In this document: one piece after another, positions 1 through 9,216 of the stretch
Position numbering within the stretch: the stretch's first letter is position 1
How the letters are laid out: each line of letters opens with the position of its first letter
Assembly: GCF_030915485.1 (NCBI RefSeq)
Contig: NZ_CP133266.1
Location: forward strand, 2,732,001 to 2,796,000
Length of the DNA stretch: 64,000 nt
Reading direction: 5' to 3'
From: Neobacillus sp. PS3-40
Lineage (GTDB): Bacteria; Bacillota; Bacilli; Bacillales; Cytobacillaceae
The notes under the pieces: model-generated
Database searches by the model: none
What the model was told of the DNA's origin: nothing
What the model saw: the letters and a program-made list of their open reading frames with translations, nothing else
Translations under genes and position numbers: made by a program

Positions 1-2
1 TG

Positions 3-242
3 CCTCAAGCATTTAGAAGAATGCTTCCTACTATTACGAATCAATCCATCATTAGCTTAAAAGATACTTCTCTTTTATCCATTATTGGGATAGCTGACTT
101 AACACAGCAAGGGCAAATCCAAGCTGCAGCAACCTTTGAAGTATTCAAGATTTGGCTTGCTGTAGGTATCATTTACTTTATCGTCATTTATTTATTATCT
201 GTGCTTGCTAATTTCGTCGAGAGGAGGTTTGAGCTACGATGA
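3..242 (+). CDS. Amino-acid ABC transporter permease, C-terminal part
   Basis: The reading frame is open from the window edge and enters with PQAFRRMLP, the end of the EAA-type cytoplasmic loop by which ABC importer permeases touch their ATPase. It continues into a last membrane helix (around [20 protein letters not shown]) and a short basic tail, FVERRFELR. This is the usual C-terminus of His/Glu/Gln-type permeases. The stop overlaps the next gene, an amino-acid ABC ATPase, by four bases (ATGA), so the two are translationally coupled. The N-terminal two thirds lie outside the window. The substrate within the polar amino-acid class cannot be told from this fragment. Confidence 0.9.
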   Translation, partial: PQAFRRMLPTITNQSIISLKDTSLLSIIGIADLTQQGQIQAAATFEVFKIWLAVGIIYFIVIYLLSVLANFVERRFELR

Positions 243-967
243 ACATTATAACCGTAAAGAACCTGAGAAAGTCTTTTGGAAATGTAGAAGTGTTAAAAGA
301 TATTAATGCAGAAGTGAAAGAAAAAGAGGTAGTATGTGTTATTGGTCCATCTGGTTCAGGAAAAAGTACATTCCTGCGTTGCTTAAACCGACTTGAAGAT
401 ATTTCGGGCGGCCATGTGATTATAAATGGGCATGATATTACTGATTCAAAGATCAATATTAATAAAGTGAGACAAGAAGTTGGGATGGTTTTCCAATCCT
501 TTAATCTTTTTCCACATAAAACGGTTCTACAAAACATCACGCTTGGTCCAATTAAGGTTCGTGCGACTGCGAAAGAGGCAGCTGAAAAGGTAGCACTTGA
601 ATTGCTAGATAAAGTAGGACTACGAGAAAAAGCAAATAGTTATCCAGGAGAATTATCTGGGGGGCAAAAGCAACGGGTTGCAATTGCGAGAGCATTAGCG
701 ATGAATCCGAAAATTATGCTGTTTGACGAACCGACTTCAGCCTTAGACCCAGAGATGGTTGGAGATGTACTAGAGGTCATGAAGCAGCTTGCAAAAGAGG
801 GAATGACCATGGTCGTTGTTACCCATGAAATGGGATTCGCACGAGAAGTCGGTGACCGAGTGATCTTCATGGACGGCGGTTATATTGTTGAGGAAAATGA
901 ACCAAATGAATTATTCAGCAACCCGCAGCATAACCGGACAAAAGCGTTCTTAAGTAAGGTGCTTTAG
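239..967 (+). CDS. Polar amino-acid ABC transporter ATP-binding protein
   Basis: A 242-residue ATPase that powers amino-acid uptake with the permease just upstream. Visible motifs are Walker [10 protein letters not shown] (near residue 32), a Q-loop in [16 protein letters not shown], the signature [15 protein letters not shown], Walker [14 protein letters not shown] and the switch histidine in [10 protein letters not shown]. The FNLFPHKT segment and the length are typical of the GlnQ/HisP/ArtP group. The start is fixed by GAGGAGG eight to nine bases upstream, inside the end of the permease gene. It is last in its operon and is followed by a strong terminator. The exact amino acid carried is not predictable from sequence alone. 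Confidence 0.93.
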   Translation: MNIITVKNLRKSFGNVEVLKDINAEVKEKEVVCVIGPSGSGKSTFLRCLNRLEDISGGHVIINGHDITDSKININKVRQEVGMVFQSFNLFPHKTVLQNITLGPIKVRATAKEAAEKVALELLDKVGLREKANSYPGELSGGQKQRVAIARALAMNPKIMLFDEPTSALDPEMVGDVLEVMKQLAKEGMTMVVVTHEMGFAREVGDRVIFMDGGYIVEENEPNELFSNPQHNRTKAFLSKVL

Positions 968-1087
968 AGGTAGGATTTACTATTTTAATTTAAATTTTAG
1001 GCTATGATTAAGTTCCTGGATTTTTCTTGAAAAATCGGGGGAAGCGAAATACAACCTAAAAAAGCAACTGAAAAAGAGCCAAAAATA

Positions 1088-1145
1088 AGCAGATGGGTTT
1101 CAAAGAATCGGAAAGGATTCTTTGAAACCCATCTGCTTTTATTTG
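1088..1145. terminator. Bidirectional terminator between the amino-acid importer and lnrN
   Basis: A perfect 22-bp inverted repeat (arms 1088-1109 and 1116-1137, 6-nt loop) is followed by TTTTATTT on the plus strand and TTATTTTT on the minus strand. It lies between convergent genes, so it probably ends transcription from both sides. Confidence 0.9.
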
Positions 1146-1160
1146 CTAATAGGAAAGTAT

Positions 1161-1219
1161 AAGTGCAACTAGGCTATCGCCGGCGCCTTAAGGCTTGGCG
1201 CTAGCCAAGTTTTCTTTAA
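1161..1219 (+). repeat. Dispersed hairpin repeat, subtype A, copy 1
   Basis: Contains GTGCAACTAGGC, ATCGCCGGCG and a final hairpin CTTGGC-GCTA-GCCAAG followed by TTTTCTTTA. The same sequence recurs at 51283-51344, and related subtype B copies lie near 17.9, 44.7, 48.0 and 51.2 kb. All six are in the same orientation. Confidence 0.75.
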
Positions 1220-1274
1220 TAGTTTTTTTCTCATCCATGAACACCAAAAACGGTTAATAGCCCATTATGTTTTC

Positions 1275-2432
1275 TTATTCATAACGAATTCTTGTCATCC
1301 CAATCACGAGAAATGTGAGAGAGAATGCTAATAACACGCATACAGGTGCAACAATATCCATGACTGAACCACCCCGTGCTATCAATTCAGTAAAGCCCTT
1401 CATCGCCCATGTTTGTGGAATAAATTCAGCTATTTTTTGCATGAATTTTGGCACAATATCTAATGGCCAATAAACGCCAGCAAGCATACAGGTAGCGGTA
1501 ATAACGACACTTCCGAGGGCACTTTGCTGTTCTGTTGTTTTCACAAAGCTAGAGATGAAAAGGCCAAGTCCAACAACACATAATAACAAGGATGATACTA
1601 GGACAAAGATACCTATTGGATTTCCCCAATGAACCCCAAAAAGTAGGGTAGAAGAAGCCATTAGAATTCCAAACTGAATCCATCCAATTAAAAAGAAGGA
1701 TAGAAAATATCCGGCCATTAGTTGAAGTCTTGTAGTTGGTGTTGATAGTAGCCGGTACCATACGCCTGTTTTTCGAGCATCTAATAAAACACCTGTTACA
1801 CTCATCATCACAATCATTACAAACATGATGGAAAAGCCTGCTGACCTGGCTGACATGTTACTCATTTCTTCTGTCTTTTTATTTTTTGTGATTGAGATTT
1901 TTTGAATAGCTGGAGGGGATGTTGCTATCTCATTATCCAATACACTGTACATTTCTTCCCATGATTTTTTACTGTACTTGTTCCAAATTGTCGAGGCCTT
2001 TGTTTGAATGGCCATTTTTGAAATAGCATTTGAAACAATTTGGTTAACCATTGCATTACTTGTAAAATCTGGACTGTAATTAAATAGAACAGTTGGTTTT
2101 TTTCCTGAAACCATTGCTTGTTCAAACCCTTTTTTTACATGAAGTAAGCCAGTGAGTTTTTTATCCTTCAATTGCTTGACTGCTACATCTTGATCCATTT
2201 CTTTTATTTTAAAAAGCTCATTGTTTAAAAGGGAACCATGGAGACTTTTGGATAAGACAGTGTTGTCTTCGTCAACAAAGGCAATATTTATTTTTTCTGG
2301 TGATGAACTGCCTAGTAAACCACCAAATAACAGGGTGAACAGCAGTGGCATACCAAACATGATGAGATAGGATTGTCGTTTTAAAAATGTTTTTTTTATT
2401 TCAAATGAACAAATGGCCCATATTCTTTTCAT
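1275..2432 (-). CDS. lnrN: ABC-2 type exporter permease, LnrN-like
   Basis: A 385-residue membrane protein with the ABC-2 layout: one N-terminal helix (SYLIMFGMPLLFTLLFGGLLG), a large extracytoplasmic domain of about 160 residues, then five or so helices in the C-terminal half. Length, order and partners match B. subtilis LnrN (YfiN). There, LnrLMN exports or counters linearmycins and related polyenes that attack the membrane. It is the last gene of a minus-strand LnrL-LnrM-LnrN set, 9 bp after lnrM. The assignment rests on architecture and operon order recalled from B. subtilis. Other antimicrobial ABC-2 exporters are possible. Confidence 0.75.
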   Translation of the reverse strand: MKRIWAICSFEIKKTFLKRQSYLIMFGMPLLFTLLFGGLLGSSSPEKINIAFVDEDNTVLSKSLHGSLLNNELFKIKEMDQDVAVKQLKDKKLTGLLHVKKGFEQAMVSGKKPTVLFNYSPDFTSNAMVNQIVSNAISKMAIQTKASTIWNKYSKKSWEEMYSVLDNEIATSPPAIQKISITKNKKTEEMSNMSARSAGFSIMFVMIVMMSVTGVLLDARKTGVWYRLLSTPTTRLQLMAGYFLSFFLIGWIQFGILMASSTLLFGVHWGNPIGIFVLVSSLLLCVVGLGLFISSFVKTTEQQSALGSVVITATCMLAGVYWPLDIVPKFMQKIAEFIPQTWAMKGFTELIARGGSVMDIVAPVCVLLAFSLTFLVIGMTRIRYE

Positions 2433-2441
2433 AGTGTCCTC

Positions 2442-3641
2442 CTATTTGACTTGTAATCGCCAAGTTCCAATTGTGACTGAAACCATTCCAATCAGTAGTA
2501 AAACAACCATTGGCAAAAATAGTGCATCCCAGGTAGTTCCTGACATGATATCGATGAAACTTGATAGTGCCCATTTATTCGGAGCAATATTTGAAATGGT
2601 TTGTAGTGTTTTTGGGAAAACGGTAATAGGAATCATGGAACCACCAAGTAATGAAAATACTTGTACGCCAATTCCACCTACCGTATCGGCTGTTTTACTA
2701 TTAGTAATCATCGCTGCAAAAAGCATAGCTAGCCCAGATACTGCAATGGAATAGGCAAAAGCTACTAAAATCGTTTGCAAGATGTTATCGCCCCAATTGA
2801 TTTGAAAAAGCAGGTGGGTCACGATAAGGAATATACTAAACTGTGCGATGACAAAATAGAGAATACCTAGAAATTTACCTACTAAAACAGAAAACTTACT
2901 CGTTGGTGTACTCATTAAACGGGCCAATGTTTCTGTTTCTCTTTCATTTATAAAGGATTTTACTCCGTTCATGACATTAAATAATAGGAACATGGCTGCC
3001 ATAGCAGCGGCATAATATTGCATCCCACTGACCTGTTTTTTTCCAACAGAACCTTGTTTAACATAGTTTGAATTGGATGATGCTACTTTTTCCAATGAAC
3101 CAATTAATTGTGTAGACAAATCTTTCATATCACTAGGTGAGAGGAACGGGGCTGAATTTGTTAAAATGATTTTTGTGGAAGACGAGATCGTGTCAACCCG
3201 ATTAACAAATGTTTGAAGGATTGTTTCAATAATCGTGCCTTTCAATTCCTTTCCAGGGTCCACTATCAACTTCACTTGCTTTAATTTCCCTTGCTGTAGG
3301 TCCTTGCTCCAGGTACTTGGTATAACAATGCCAACATCTACTTTTTCGTCTTGTAAGAAGGATTTGAGTTTTTTCTCAGAATCTACTTTCTTAACAGATA
3401 CTAAATCATTTAATTCTTTTCCTTTTAAAACGTCATTCACGAAAGTAGAGGCGATTTGGTCATGGTCATTCTGAAAAATACCAACAGTGGTTTTTGGTAG
3501 GCTTTCTTCTCCCATCACCCCACTTAACGCACTACCTAAGATAGCTGTTAATAGAATTGGAAATAAGATCATAAGGAAGAAACCTTTCCGGTCCGTAAAA
3601 CGGATCTTAAAATCCTTCCAAGCGATAATTAAACTCTTCAT
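2442..3641 (-). CDS. lnrM: ABC-2 type exporter permease, LnrM-like
   Basis: A 399-residue paralogue of the next gene with the same plan: a first helix near residues 20-40, an extracytoplasmic domain up to about residue 205, then five to six helices including the stretch AAAMAAMFLLFNVMNGVKSF and the NERETETLARLMSTPTS loop typical of ABC-2 permeases. It likely pairs with LnrN as a heterodimeric membrane channel driven by LnrL. It starts 12 bp after lnrL ends. B. subtilis LnrM has nearly the same length. Confidence 0.75.
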   Translation of the reverse strand: MKSLIIAWKDFKIRFTDRKGFFLMILFPILLTAILGSALSGVMGEESLPKTTVGIFQNDHDQIASTFVNDVLKGKELNDLVSVKKVDSEKKLKSFLQDEKVDVGIVIPSTWSKDLQQGKLKQVKLIVDPGKELKGTIIETILQTFVNRVDTISSSTKIILTNSAPFLSPSDMKDLSTQLIGSLEKVASSNSNYVKQGSVGKKQVSGMQYYAAAMAAMFLLFNVMNGVKSFINERETETLARLMSTPTSKFSVLVGKFLGILYFVIAQFSIFLIVTHLLFQINWGDNILQTILVAFAYSIAVSGLAMLFAAMITNSKTADTVGGIGVQVFSLLGGSMIPITVFPKTLQTISNIAPNKWALSSFIDIMSGTTWDALFLPMVVLLLIGMVSVTIGTWRLQVK

Positions 3642-3653
3642 TTATATCCCCTC

Positions 3654-4589
3654 TTAATCTCGTAATGATCGCCCAGTTAATTGTAAAAATAATGTTTCCA
3701 AGTTGGGTTCTTTGACTTGAATAGAAGAAACCTCAACATTATGTTTTAAAGCGGTCGAAACTAATTCTCCTAAAGCTTGATTACCTGAACTTACTAGAAC
3801 CTCTAATTCATTTTCCTCATCATTCACGATTACTTTTTCTACAAGTGGTAATGAAATTAAACCATCCACCAAGTTTTTTTTGAAATGGTTAACTTCCATT
3901 TTCACTATTGTTCCTCCAGATAATCGATTGCATAGATCTTCTTTTGTACCAACAGCCATGACTTCACCGTGATCGATAATGCCAATACGTTTACATAAAA
4001 ATTCAACTTCCTCCATATAGTGACTCGTGTAGATGATCGTCATTCCATTATTATTAAGTTCTTTGACTGTTTCCAAAATATGATTTCTAGATTGAGGATC
4101 TATCCCCACTGTTGGCTCATCCATGATTAATAACTCTGGTTTATGCATTAAAGCTGCACCAATATTTATACGTCGTTTCATTCCACCTGAGAATGTTTCA
4201 ATTTTGTCTTTCGCCCGATCAAGTAAGCCAACAAACTCTAAAACTTCATTTGCTCTCTTTACTACCTGTTTCCCTGATAAGCCATACATTTTTCCCCAAA
4301 ACAATAAATTGTCCAGTGCCGACATGGTTGGATATAAAGCAATATCCTGGGGAACAACCCCAATTTTCCGTTTAATTTCCATTGGTTTGCCCTCTACTGA
4401 GAAACCAGCCACTTTAATGTTCCCTTCATCGTAAGGAAGGAGGCCGCATATCATTGAAATTATAGTTGATTTTCCTGCGCCATTTGGTCCGAGTAAACCA
4501 AAGGCCTCTCCTTTTTCAACTGTAAACGATACCCCTTTTACAACTTCTATTTTTCCAAAGCTTTTTCTTATACTATTTACCTCAAGCAT
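3654..4589 (-). CDS. lnrL: ABC exporter ATPase, LnrL-like
   Basis: The ATPase of the LnrLMN exporter. Motifs are Walker A LLGPNGAGKST, signature FSGGMKRRINIGAALM, Walker B LLIMDEPTVGIDP and switch H in YTSHYMEEVEFLC, followed by a C-terminal extension of about 90 residues usual for drug-export ATPases. An in-frame ATG lies 33 bp further upstream, but AAGGAG is nine bases before the ATG at 4589, so I take that start. It gives 311 residues, the B. subtilis LnrL length. A terminator and a TATAAT-type promoter separate it from lnrK, so lnrLMN is its own transcription unit and is probably switched on by LnrK. Confidence 0.8.
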   Translation of the reverse strand: MLEVNSIRKSFGKIEVVKGVSFTVEKGEAFGLLGPNGAGKSTIISMICGLLPYDEGNIKVAGFSVEGKPMEIKRKIGVVPQDIALYPTMSALDNLLFWGKMYGLSGKQVVKRANEVLEFVGLLDRAKDKIETFSGGMKRRINIGAALMHKPELLIMDEPTVGIDPQSRNHILETVKELNNNGMTIIYTSHYMEEVEFLCKRIGIIDHGEVMAVGTKEDLCNRLSGGTIVKMEVNHFKKNLVDGLISLPLVEKVIVNDEENELEVLVSSGNQALGELVSTALKHNVEVSSIQVKEPNLETLFLQLTGRSLRD

Positions 4590-4622
4590 ATGTTTCAGCT
4601 CCTTAAGTCCTTCGTTATCCAA

Positions 4623-4667
4623 CCATATTATATTATTTAAACCATTTTATGCCATCTGTCTTACGAT
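4623..4667 (-). promoter_or_regulatory. Probable LnrK-dependent promoter of lnrLMN
   Basis: On the minus strand, a good -10 (TATAAT in AATAATATAATATGG) lies about 35 bp before the lnrL start, with a poor -35 (ATGGCA) 17 bp upstream of it. A strong -10 with a weak -35 directly after the regulator gene's terminator suggests an activator-dependent promoter. No LnrK site could be defined by eye. Confidence 0.45.
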
Positions 4668-4675
4668 AGAATAAT

Positions 4676-4706
4676 AAAAAAGGACGACCGCATTTAGTCG
4701 TCTTTT
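4676..4706 (-). terminator. Terminator after lnrJK
   Basis: On the minus strand: AAAAGACGAC, 8-nt loop, GTCGTCCTTTTTT. The 6-bp GC-rich stem with A/T flanks and a run of six T ends the lnrJ-lnrK transcript just before the lnrL promoter. Confidence 0.75.
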
Positions 4707-4727
4707 AAAATAGGAATATGCCAAAAG

Positions 4728-5399
4728 TCATGTTTCGAAGGTGGTAATCCCGTACCGTACTGCATAAATAGCTGCTTGAGTTCGATCTCTAAGTTGTAAT
4801 TTATTGATGATGTTTGAGACATGATTTTTAACCGTACCTTCTGTGATAAAAAGCTTATGAGCAATTTCTTTATTACTTAAACCATACCCTAATTGCTTTA
4901 AAACCTCTATTTCGCGAGTAGTTAATTCATTTATATTAATTGGAGGCTCATCCATGCTTTTAGAGGATTCTAGTTCTTTTGTTCTTTTTAATTCTTTTAG
5001 TACTTGTTTTGTTAAGTCAGGGGGTAAAACCATCCCACCCGAATGAACGGTCATAATGGCTTGAACGATTGTATCAGTGGCCATATCCTTTAGGAGATAA
5101 CCGCTCGCGCCTTCATCCAAAGCTTCAAAGATTAGTTCACTGTCCTTAAAGGTAGTTAACATTAATACCTGTACATTTGGTAGATGCTTTCGAATCAGCT
5201 TTGTTCCCTGAACTCCATTCGTATTTGGCATGCGAATGTCCATTAATACTAAGTCAGCCATCAATTCCTTTGCTTTTTCAAATGCCTCATTTCCATCCTT
5301 TGCTGTTCCAATCACATTGATTTCTGGCCGTAAATTTAATATGGTGGCTAATCCATCTCTCATAAGATCTTGGTCATCAGCTATAATAATTTTAATCAT
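4728..5399 (-). CDS. lnrK: NarL/LuxR-type response regulator, LnrK-like
   Basis: A 223-residue regulator. The receiver domain has acidic residues DD at 8-9, phospho-acceptor D54 in LVLMDIRMP and a Lys in YLLKDM. The C-terminal LuxR helix-turn-helix shows LTTREIEVLKQLGYGLSNKE and GTVKNHVSNI. A longer frame starts at 5420, but AAGGGGG sits six bases before ATG 5399, and that ATG overlaps the kinase stop as ATGA, so coupled translation at 5399 is preferred. It is expected to respond to LnrJ and activate lnrLMN. Confidence 0.82.
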   Translation of the reverse strand: MIKIIIADDQDLMRDGLATILNLRPEINVIGTAKDGNEAFEKAKELMADLVLMDIRMPNTNGVQGTKLIRKHLPNVQVLMLTTFKDSELIFEALDEGASGYLLKDMATDTIVQAIMTVHSGGMVLPPDLTKQVLKELKRTKELESSKSMDEPPININELTTREIEVLKQLGYGLSNKEIAHKLFITEGTVKNHVSNIINKLQLRDRTQAAIYAVRYGITTFET

Positions 5400-6613
5400 T
5401 TTATCCCCCTTGTACTCCATAACAATTGTTTCAATGGAAAGTTCGCTTTCACAATAAATCCATGTCCTTCTTTACTTTCATAATGGATGGATCCACCATG
5501 CTCCATGGCACGTTCACGCATATTTAATAGCCCAAAGCTAGGTTGTATTTGAAAAGTGCCTATCCCATTATCTTTTATGTAAAGATGGATAAAGTCGGGT
5601 TTGCAATCAATGCTAACATGGCATTTTGTTGCATTTCCATGGCGCTTGGAATTTGTAAGTGATTCTTGGATAATTCGATTGATGGTAGGCTGTATGGACG
5701 TTGGGGTAGCAGATAGGTCGCCGTTTATTTCTAAAGAAACTTCAATTGTAGTCATTTGAGAAAAATCTTTTAATAGCTTTTGTAATGTTGATATGAAGCT
5801 AGTGATCAATCCATCATCCTCATGTAATGTCCTAACGGATGTACGAATTTCTTCCAATGCTTCTCTTGCCAGCCCTTCGCAATTTTGAATGGAGTGCTTA
5901 CTTTCTTCCAAATCTAGATTCATGAACTCACGAGCAATTTGTAGTTGGACAAGTAGGGCAGTCATTTTATGACCAACTGTATCATGAATTTCTCGAGCAA
6001 TTTGGTTTCTTTCCCGAATCACGGTCAATTCTTCCACCTGTTTAGAATAGGATCTTAATTGTTCATGAACATCAGATAATTCTTGATGTGATAAACTCAG
6101 TTGCTCATATTGATCAGCTATCTTTTCTTTCGCTATTAAGAGTTTCCTTATTAAGTCACCCACAACAGCCCCATAAATAATAAACATTAAGTTTATGATG
6201 TTTTCAGAAAAACTAATGGTTTTTGTTATTCTAAAAGTAGTAAATGAAATGAGTATCCAAGTAATAAAAAATAAACCAACATATGTATAAAGAACTTTTT
6301 TATTGTCCGTTCTAATAAATAAAGTGACAGCAAGGATTCCGAACATGATAAAGTACATATTGGTTTCACCAGCAAAAATAAATCCAAAGCAAGCACTTAA
6401 TACAAAATCAAGTAAAATAAACCAAATATAATGTGGTTTTAATAGGGAAGAAAAAAGAAGTAAATGGTTGCCAATGAATAATAGGATTGCAATAATGATA
6501 AAAGTTTTGCGCCAAAGCTCACCGTCTTCACATAAGGAATAATAAATTGAACATAAAAGTATGAACATGAAAACCCGGGTTAAACTTAATATACTGAAGG
6601 GACGTTTTAACAA
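5396..6613 (-). CDS. lnrJ: Sensor histidine kinase, LnrJ-like
   Basis: A 405-residue kinase of the HisKA_3 (DesK/LiaS/NarX) class. The N-terminal half carries about six membrane helices with very short loops, an intramembrane-sensing design. Then come a coiled coil near 165-200, the phospho-acceptor H210 in AREIHDTVGHKMTALL, and an HATPase with DNGIGTFQ and FGLLNMRERAMEHGGS. The start is TTG with AGGAGGAAG seven bases upstream. It is coupled to lnrK by ATGA. In B. subtilis the LnrJK pair senses linearmycin-type membrane attack. The ligand here is inferred only from operon conservation. Confidence 0.8.
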   Translation of the reverse strand: MLKRPFSILSLTRVFMFILLCSIYYSLCEDGELWRKTFIIIAILLFIGNHLLLFSSLLKPHYIWFILLDFVLSACFGFIFAGETNMYFIMFGILAVTLFIRTDNKKVLYTYVGLFFITWILISFTTFRITKTISFSENIINLMFIIYGAVVGDLIRKLLIAKEKIADQYEQLSLSHQELSDVHEQLRSYSKQVEELTVIRERNQIAREIHDTVGHKMTALLVQLQIAREFMNLDLEESKHSIQNCEGLAREALEEIRTSVRTLHEDDGLITSFISTLQKLLKDFSQMTTIEVSLEINGDLSATPTSIQPTINRIIQESLTNSKRHGNATKCHVSIDCKPDFIHLYIKDNGIGTFQIQPSFGLLNMRERAMEHGGSIHYESKEGHGFIVKANFPLKQLLWSTRGIK

Positions 6614-6951
6614 GTTTCTTCCTCCTAAAAGGGCTAAGCCGTTATTAAGAAAAGTCTAGTATTCTATTTGTTATTCTTTAAAATATAGTAAAGTCTAATT
6701 TTGGAAATGTCGAGTTTATTTTGTTTAATGTAAAAGGGCTAAATAGGATCAAAATTTAGGAACAATAACTTTGAATAAGTATCAGATATAATGCTTTGCT
6801 CACACCGACTTATTACGGTAGTTTAGTTAATTGAATACACACTTCTTGAAGCGATGCACGTCTTGAATATAACTGGACACCTTGATGTAAAAAATAGTGA
6901 TGTTATGGTACCATTGATAATAGATAGATGGAAAAAGTGAGGTAGTAGAAC

Positions 6952-7377
6952 ATGGATGAACATTCGCTTGAAACCATTGATCTTGAATTGGCAGTTCTAC
7001 TTCGCCGTTTAACATCAATTTCAACCAAAAAACTAGGTAATCTTGATCGGTCTGCATATCTTTTACTACATCAAATAACCTCTTATGGTCCTGCTGGAGT
7101 AAAAGCCCTTGCGGAAGAATTCCAATTGGACATTTCTACAGTCAGCAGACAAACAGCAGCATTAGAACAAAAAGGATATGTGAACAGATTGCCAGATCCA
7201 TTGGACGGAAGAGCGTACTCCTTTCAAATAACAGAGTTGGGAATAAAGGAATTTACTGAATACCAACAATTACGATTTGCAAAGATAGCAGAAATTCTAA
7301 AAGATTGGTCGGATGAAGAACAAGAACTGTTCGGACGACTTTTGAAAAAATATAACTATTCCTTCCGTAATAGATGA
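6952..7377 (+). CDS. MarR-family transcriptional regulator
   Basis: A 141-residue winged-helix protein. The recognition region reads GVKALAEEFQLDISTVSRQTAALEQKGYVNR, followed by the wing PDPLDGRAYSFQITELG, where MarR proteins have the conserved D-x-R. The helices at both ends would form the dimer interface. GTGAGG lies upstream of the ATG. It stands alone, divergent from lnrJ across about 340 bp. The target could be its own promoter, the divergent lnr operon or the EamA exporter downstream. Nothing in the sequence decides this. Confidence 0.85.
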   Translation: MDEHSLETIDLELAVLLRRLTSISTKKLGNLDRSAYLLLHQITSYGPAGVKALAEEFQLDISTVSRQTAALEQKGYVNRLPDPLDGRAYSFQITELGIKEFTEYQQLRFAKIAEILKDWSDEEQELFGRLLKKYNYSFRNR

Positions 7378-7487
7378 TATCCCAGCTCTGAAGTATCTGC
7401 CTGCGAAATTCGTGGGCATTTTTAGTTTATCAAAAAGTTATTTTGAAATAAGTAAATAGTGGATAATGGTATAGACACATATTAAGC

Positions 7488-7514
7488 AAACCCCTACAAT
7501 TATAGTGGGGGTTT
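7488..7514. terminator. Possible terminator after the MarR gene
   Basis: AAACCCC and GGGGGTTT form a 7-bp stem with a 12-nt loop. The T-run after it is short. The rest of the 7378-7685 gap shows no gene I can support. Confidence 0.5.
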
Positions 7515-7685
7515 AATCCATTTTAGAATTACCGAAAAATTTTAGTAATAGACATTGGTTAACTTATGTTGTTAAAACGATTTTGGCTTAATTGCGTGAA
7601 ACGGAAGAATAAGATAAATATCAGCAGAATTGTTTAATGTGGCCTAGAAATAAGTAAAATAGGATACTTGATTAGGAGTGGGATT

Positions 7686-8585
7686 ATGTTTTGGGGTTAT
7701 TTTTATATTATTCTATCAGCTACGAGCTTTGGATTGATTCCTATTTTTGCTACTTATGCTTATGAGAGTGGAATTAGTACGTCAACACTTTTATTTCTAC
7801 GATTTGCTTTTGCTTCCATTATCTTATTTGCTTATTTATTTCTAAAGGTCAAAAAGTGGAAAATCACGAAAAGGCAATTAGTGTTTCTTATTCTACTAGG
7901 AGGCATTTTGTACTCGATACAATCTACTTTGTATTTTACTGCGGTTAAATACATACCAGCATCCTTAGCAGCACTTTTATTATATTTATATCCTATTTTT
8001 GTTGCAATTCTTTCATTCTTTGTTAATAAAGAGAAACTATCTAAGAAAATTGTGTTGGCCATTGCCTTATCCATTGTTGGGATCATTTTAGTACTTGGTT
8101 CTCCAAAGGGTCATATCAGCTTGATTGGCATTCTTTTTGCAAGCGCTGCCGCGGTTGTGTACTCTATTTATATTGTTATAGGAGATCGAGTGACAAAACA
8201 AATCTCACCAATGCTTACCTGTGCATTTATCTCATTATTTTCTGCCGCTTCCCTTTTTATGGGCGGGATATTTACTCATACACTAAGCTTCCACTTTGGG
8301 AAAATTGGTTGGGTGATGGCTGTGTGTGTAGCTTTCTTTTGTAGTGTTGTAGCCATGTTTACTTTTTTTGCAGGAATGAACATTATAGGTCCAACGAAAG
8401 CATCCATTTTAAGCATGGTCGAGCCAGTGGTAACCTTTATTCTCTCAACTATTCTTTTTCAAGAAAAGATGTCAGTCCTCCAGTTGATAGGAGGCATTGT
8501 TGTTTTACTTGGTGCTATTTTAGTTGTTCTAGCTAGAGAAAAAGGTCAACATAACGATAACGTTATTCAATCCCAGATCAGTTAA
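7686..8585 (+). CDS. EamA/DMT-family metabolite exporter
   Basis: A 299-residue protein with ten predicted membrane helices in two EamA repeats (residues about 1-135 and 145-285). The second repeat ends in the typical GPTKASILSMVEPVVTFILS and GGIVVLLGAILVVLA segments. An ATG exists 18 bp earlier, but TTAGGAGTGGG is correctly spaced for 7686. Family members export amino acids, purines or other metabolites, and the substrate cannot be assigned. A clear terminator follows. Confidence 0.88.
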   Translation: MFWGYFYIILSATSFGLIPIFATYAYESGISTSTLLFLRFAFASIILFAYLFLKVKKWKITKRQLVFLILLGGILYSIQSTLYFTAVKYIPASLAALLLYLYPIFVAILSFFVNKEKLSKKIVLAIALSIVGIILVLGSPKGHISLIGILFASAAAVVYSIYIVIGDRVTKQISPMLTCAFISLFSAASLFMGGIFTHTLSFHFGKIGWVMAVCVAFFCSVVAMFTFFAGMNIIGPTKASILSMVEPVVTFILSTILFQEKMSVLQLIGGIVVLLGAILVVLAREKGQHNDNVIQSQIS

Positions 8586-8660
8586 AGGTAGTTGGGGTTT
8601 AATGGTGAAATAATCAATGAATACTTTTAAGTTGGTTAAGGAAAAATAAATCATCACAAT

Positions 8661-8700
8661 AAAGCGTGTAAACAAAAGTCATGTTTACACGTTTTATTTT
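8661..8700 (+). terminator. Terminator after the EamA gene
   Basis: AAGCGTGTAAAC and GTTTACACGTTT form an 11-12 bp stem (arms 8661-8672 and 8683-8694) followed by TTTTATTTTT. Confidence 0.85.
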
Positions 8701-8869
8701 TACTAAAGGCTACTCTGAAAAAATACTTCATGCGCCATGGTGAGAATTTTTATTATCATGGATGTCTCTGTTAAATTTCGAGTGGCGTTAACAGACATTA
8801 TTGTCTAACAGAGCCATTTTTAAAGTAGTAATAATGGCAATCATTACTCGAGTAATCCGAGAAACCAAC

Positions 8870-9075
8870 GAAAATTAAAATAAGCGGAGATTTTTCGGTT
8901 AAATGCAGAATGGAGCTTGTTTCGGGGTGTATAAGCGGATGTTTTCCGGTTACGCAATGTAAAGTCCCTTATTTTTGCGGTTTTTAAGCAAATAGGCGGA
9001 AACTCTCCGTCTATTTAAACTATTTTTACTCCAATTTTCTAATTAAGAGGAATTTTTCCGTCTATTAAGAATTCG
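8870..9075. repeat. Tandem array of AAGCGGA...TTTTCCG hairpins
   Basis: Four related short inverted repeats follow one another at about 8881, 8932, 8993 and 9044 (spacing 51, 61 and 51 bp). Examples are TAAGCGGATGTTTTCCGGTTA, TAGGCGGAAACTCTCCGTCTA and TAAGAGGAATTTTTCCGTCT. Each forms a hairpin of 5-8 bp. The wider gap 8701-9216 has no gene I can support. Confidence 0.5.
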
Positions 9076-9216
9076 GGCGGGGATCAAATATCAACATTTA
9101 CCTTTAACATCGTCTAACCAAAATATAATTTCCCTATGACTGTGATGTAAATCATGCTAGACGGTTTAGAAATATGATTTAATGATTGTAAAGACAGAAA
9201 TATGGAGGGTAAGTAA

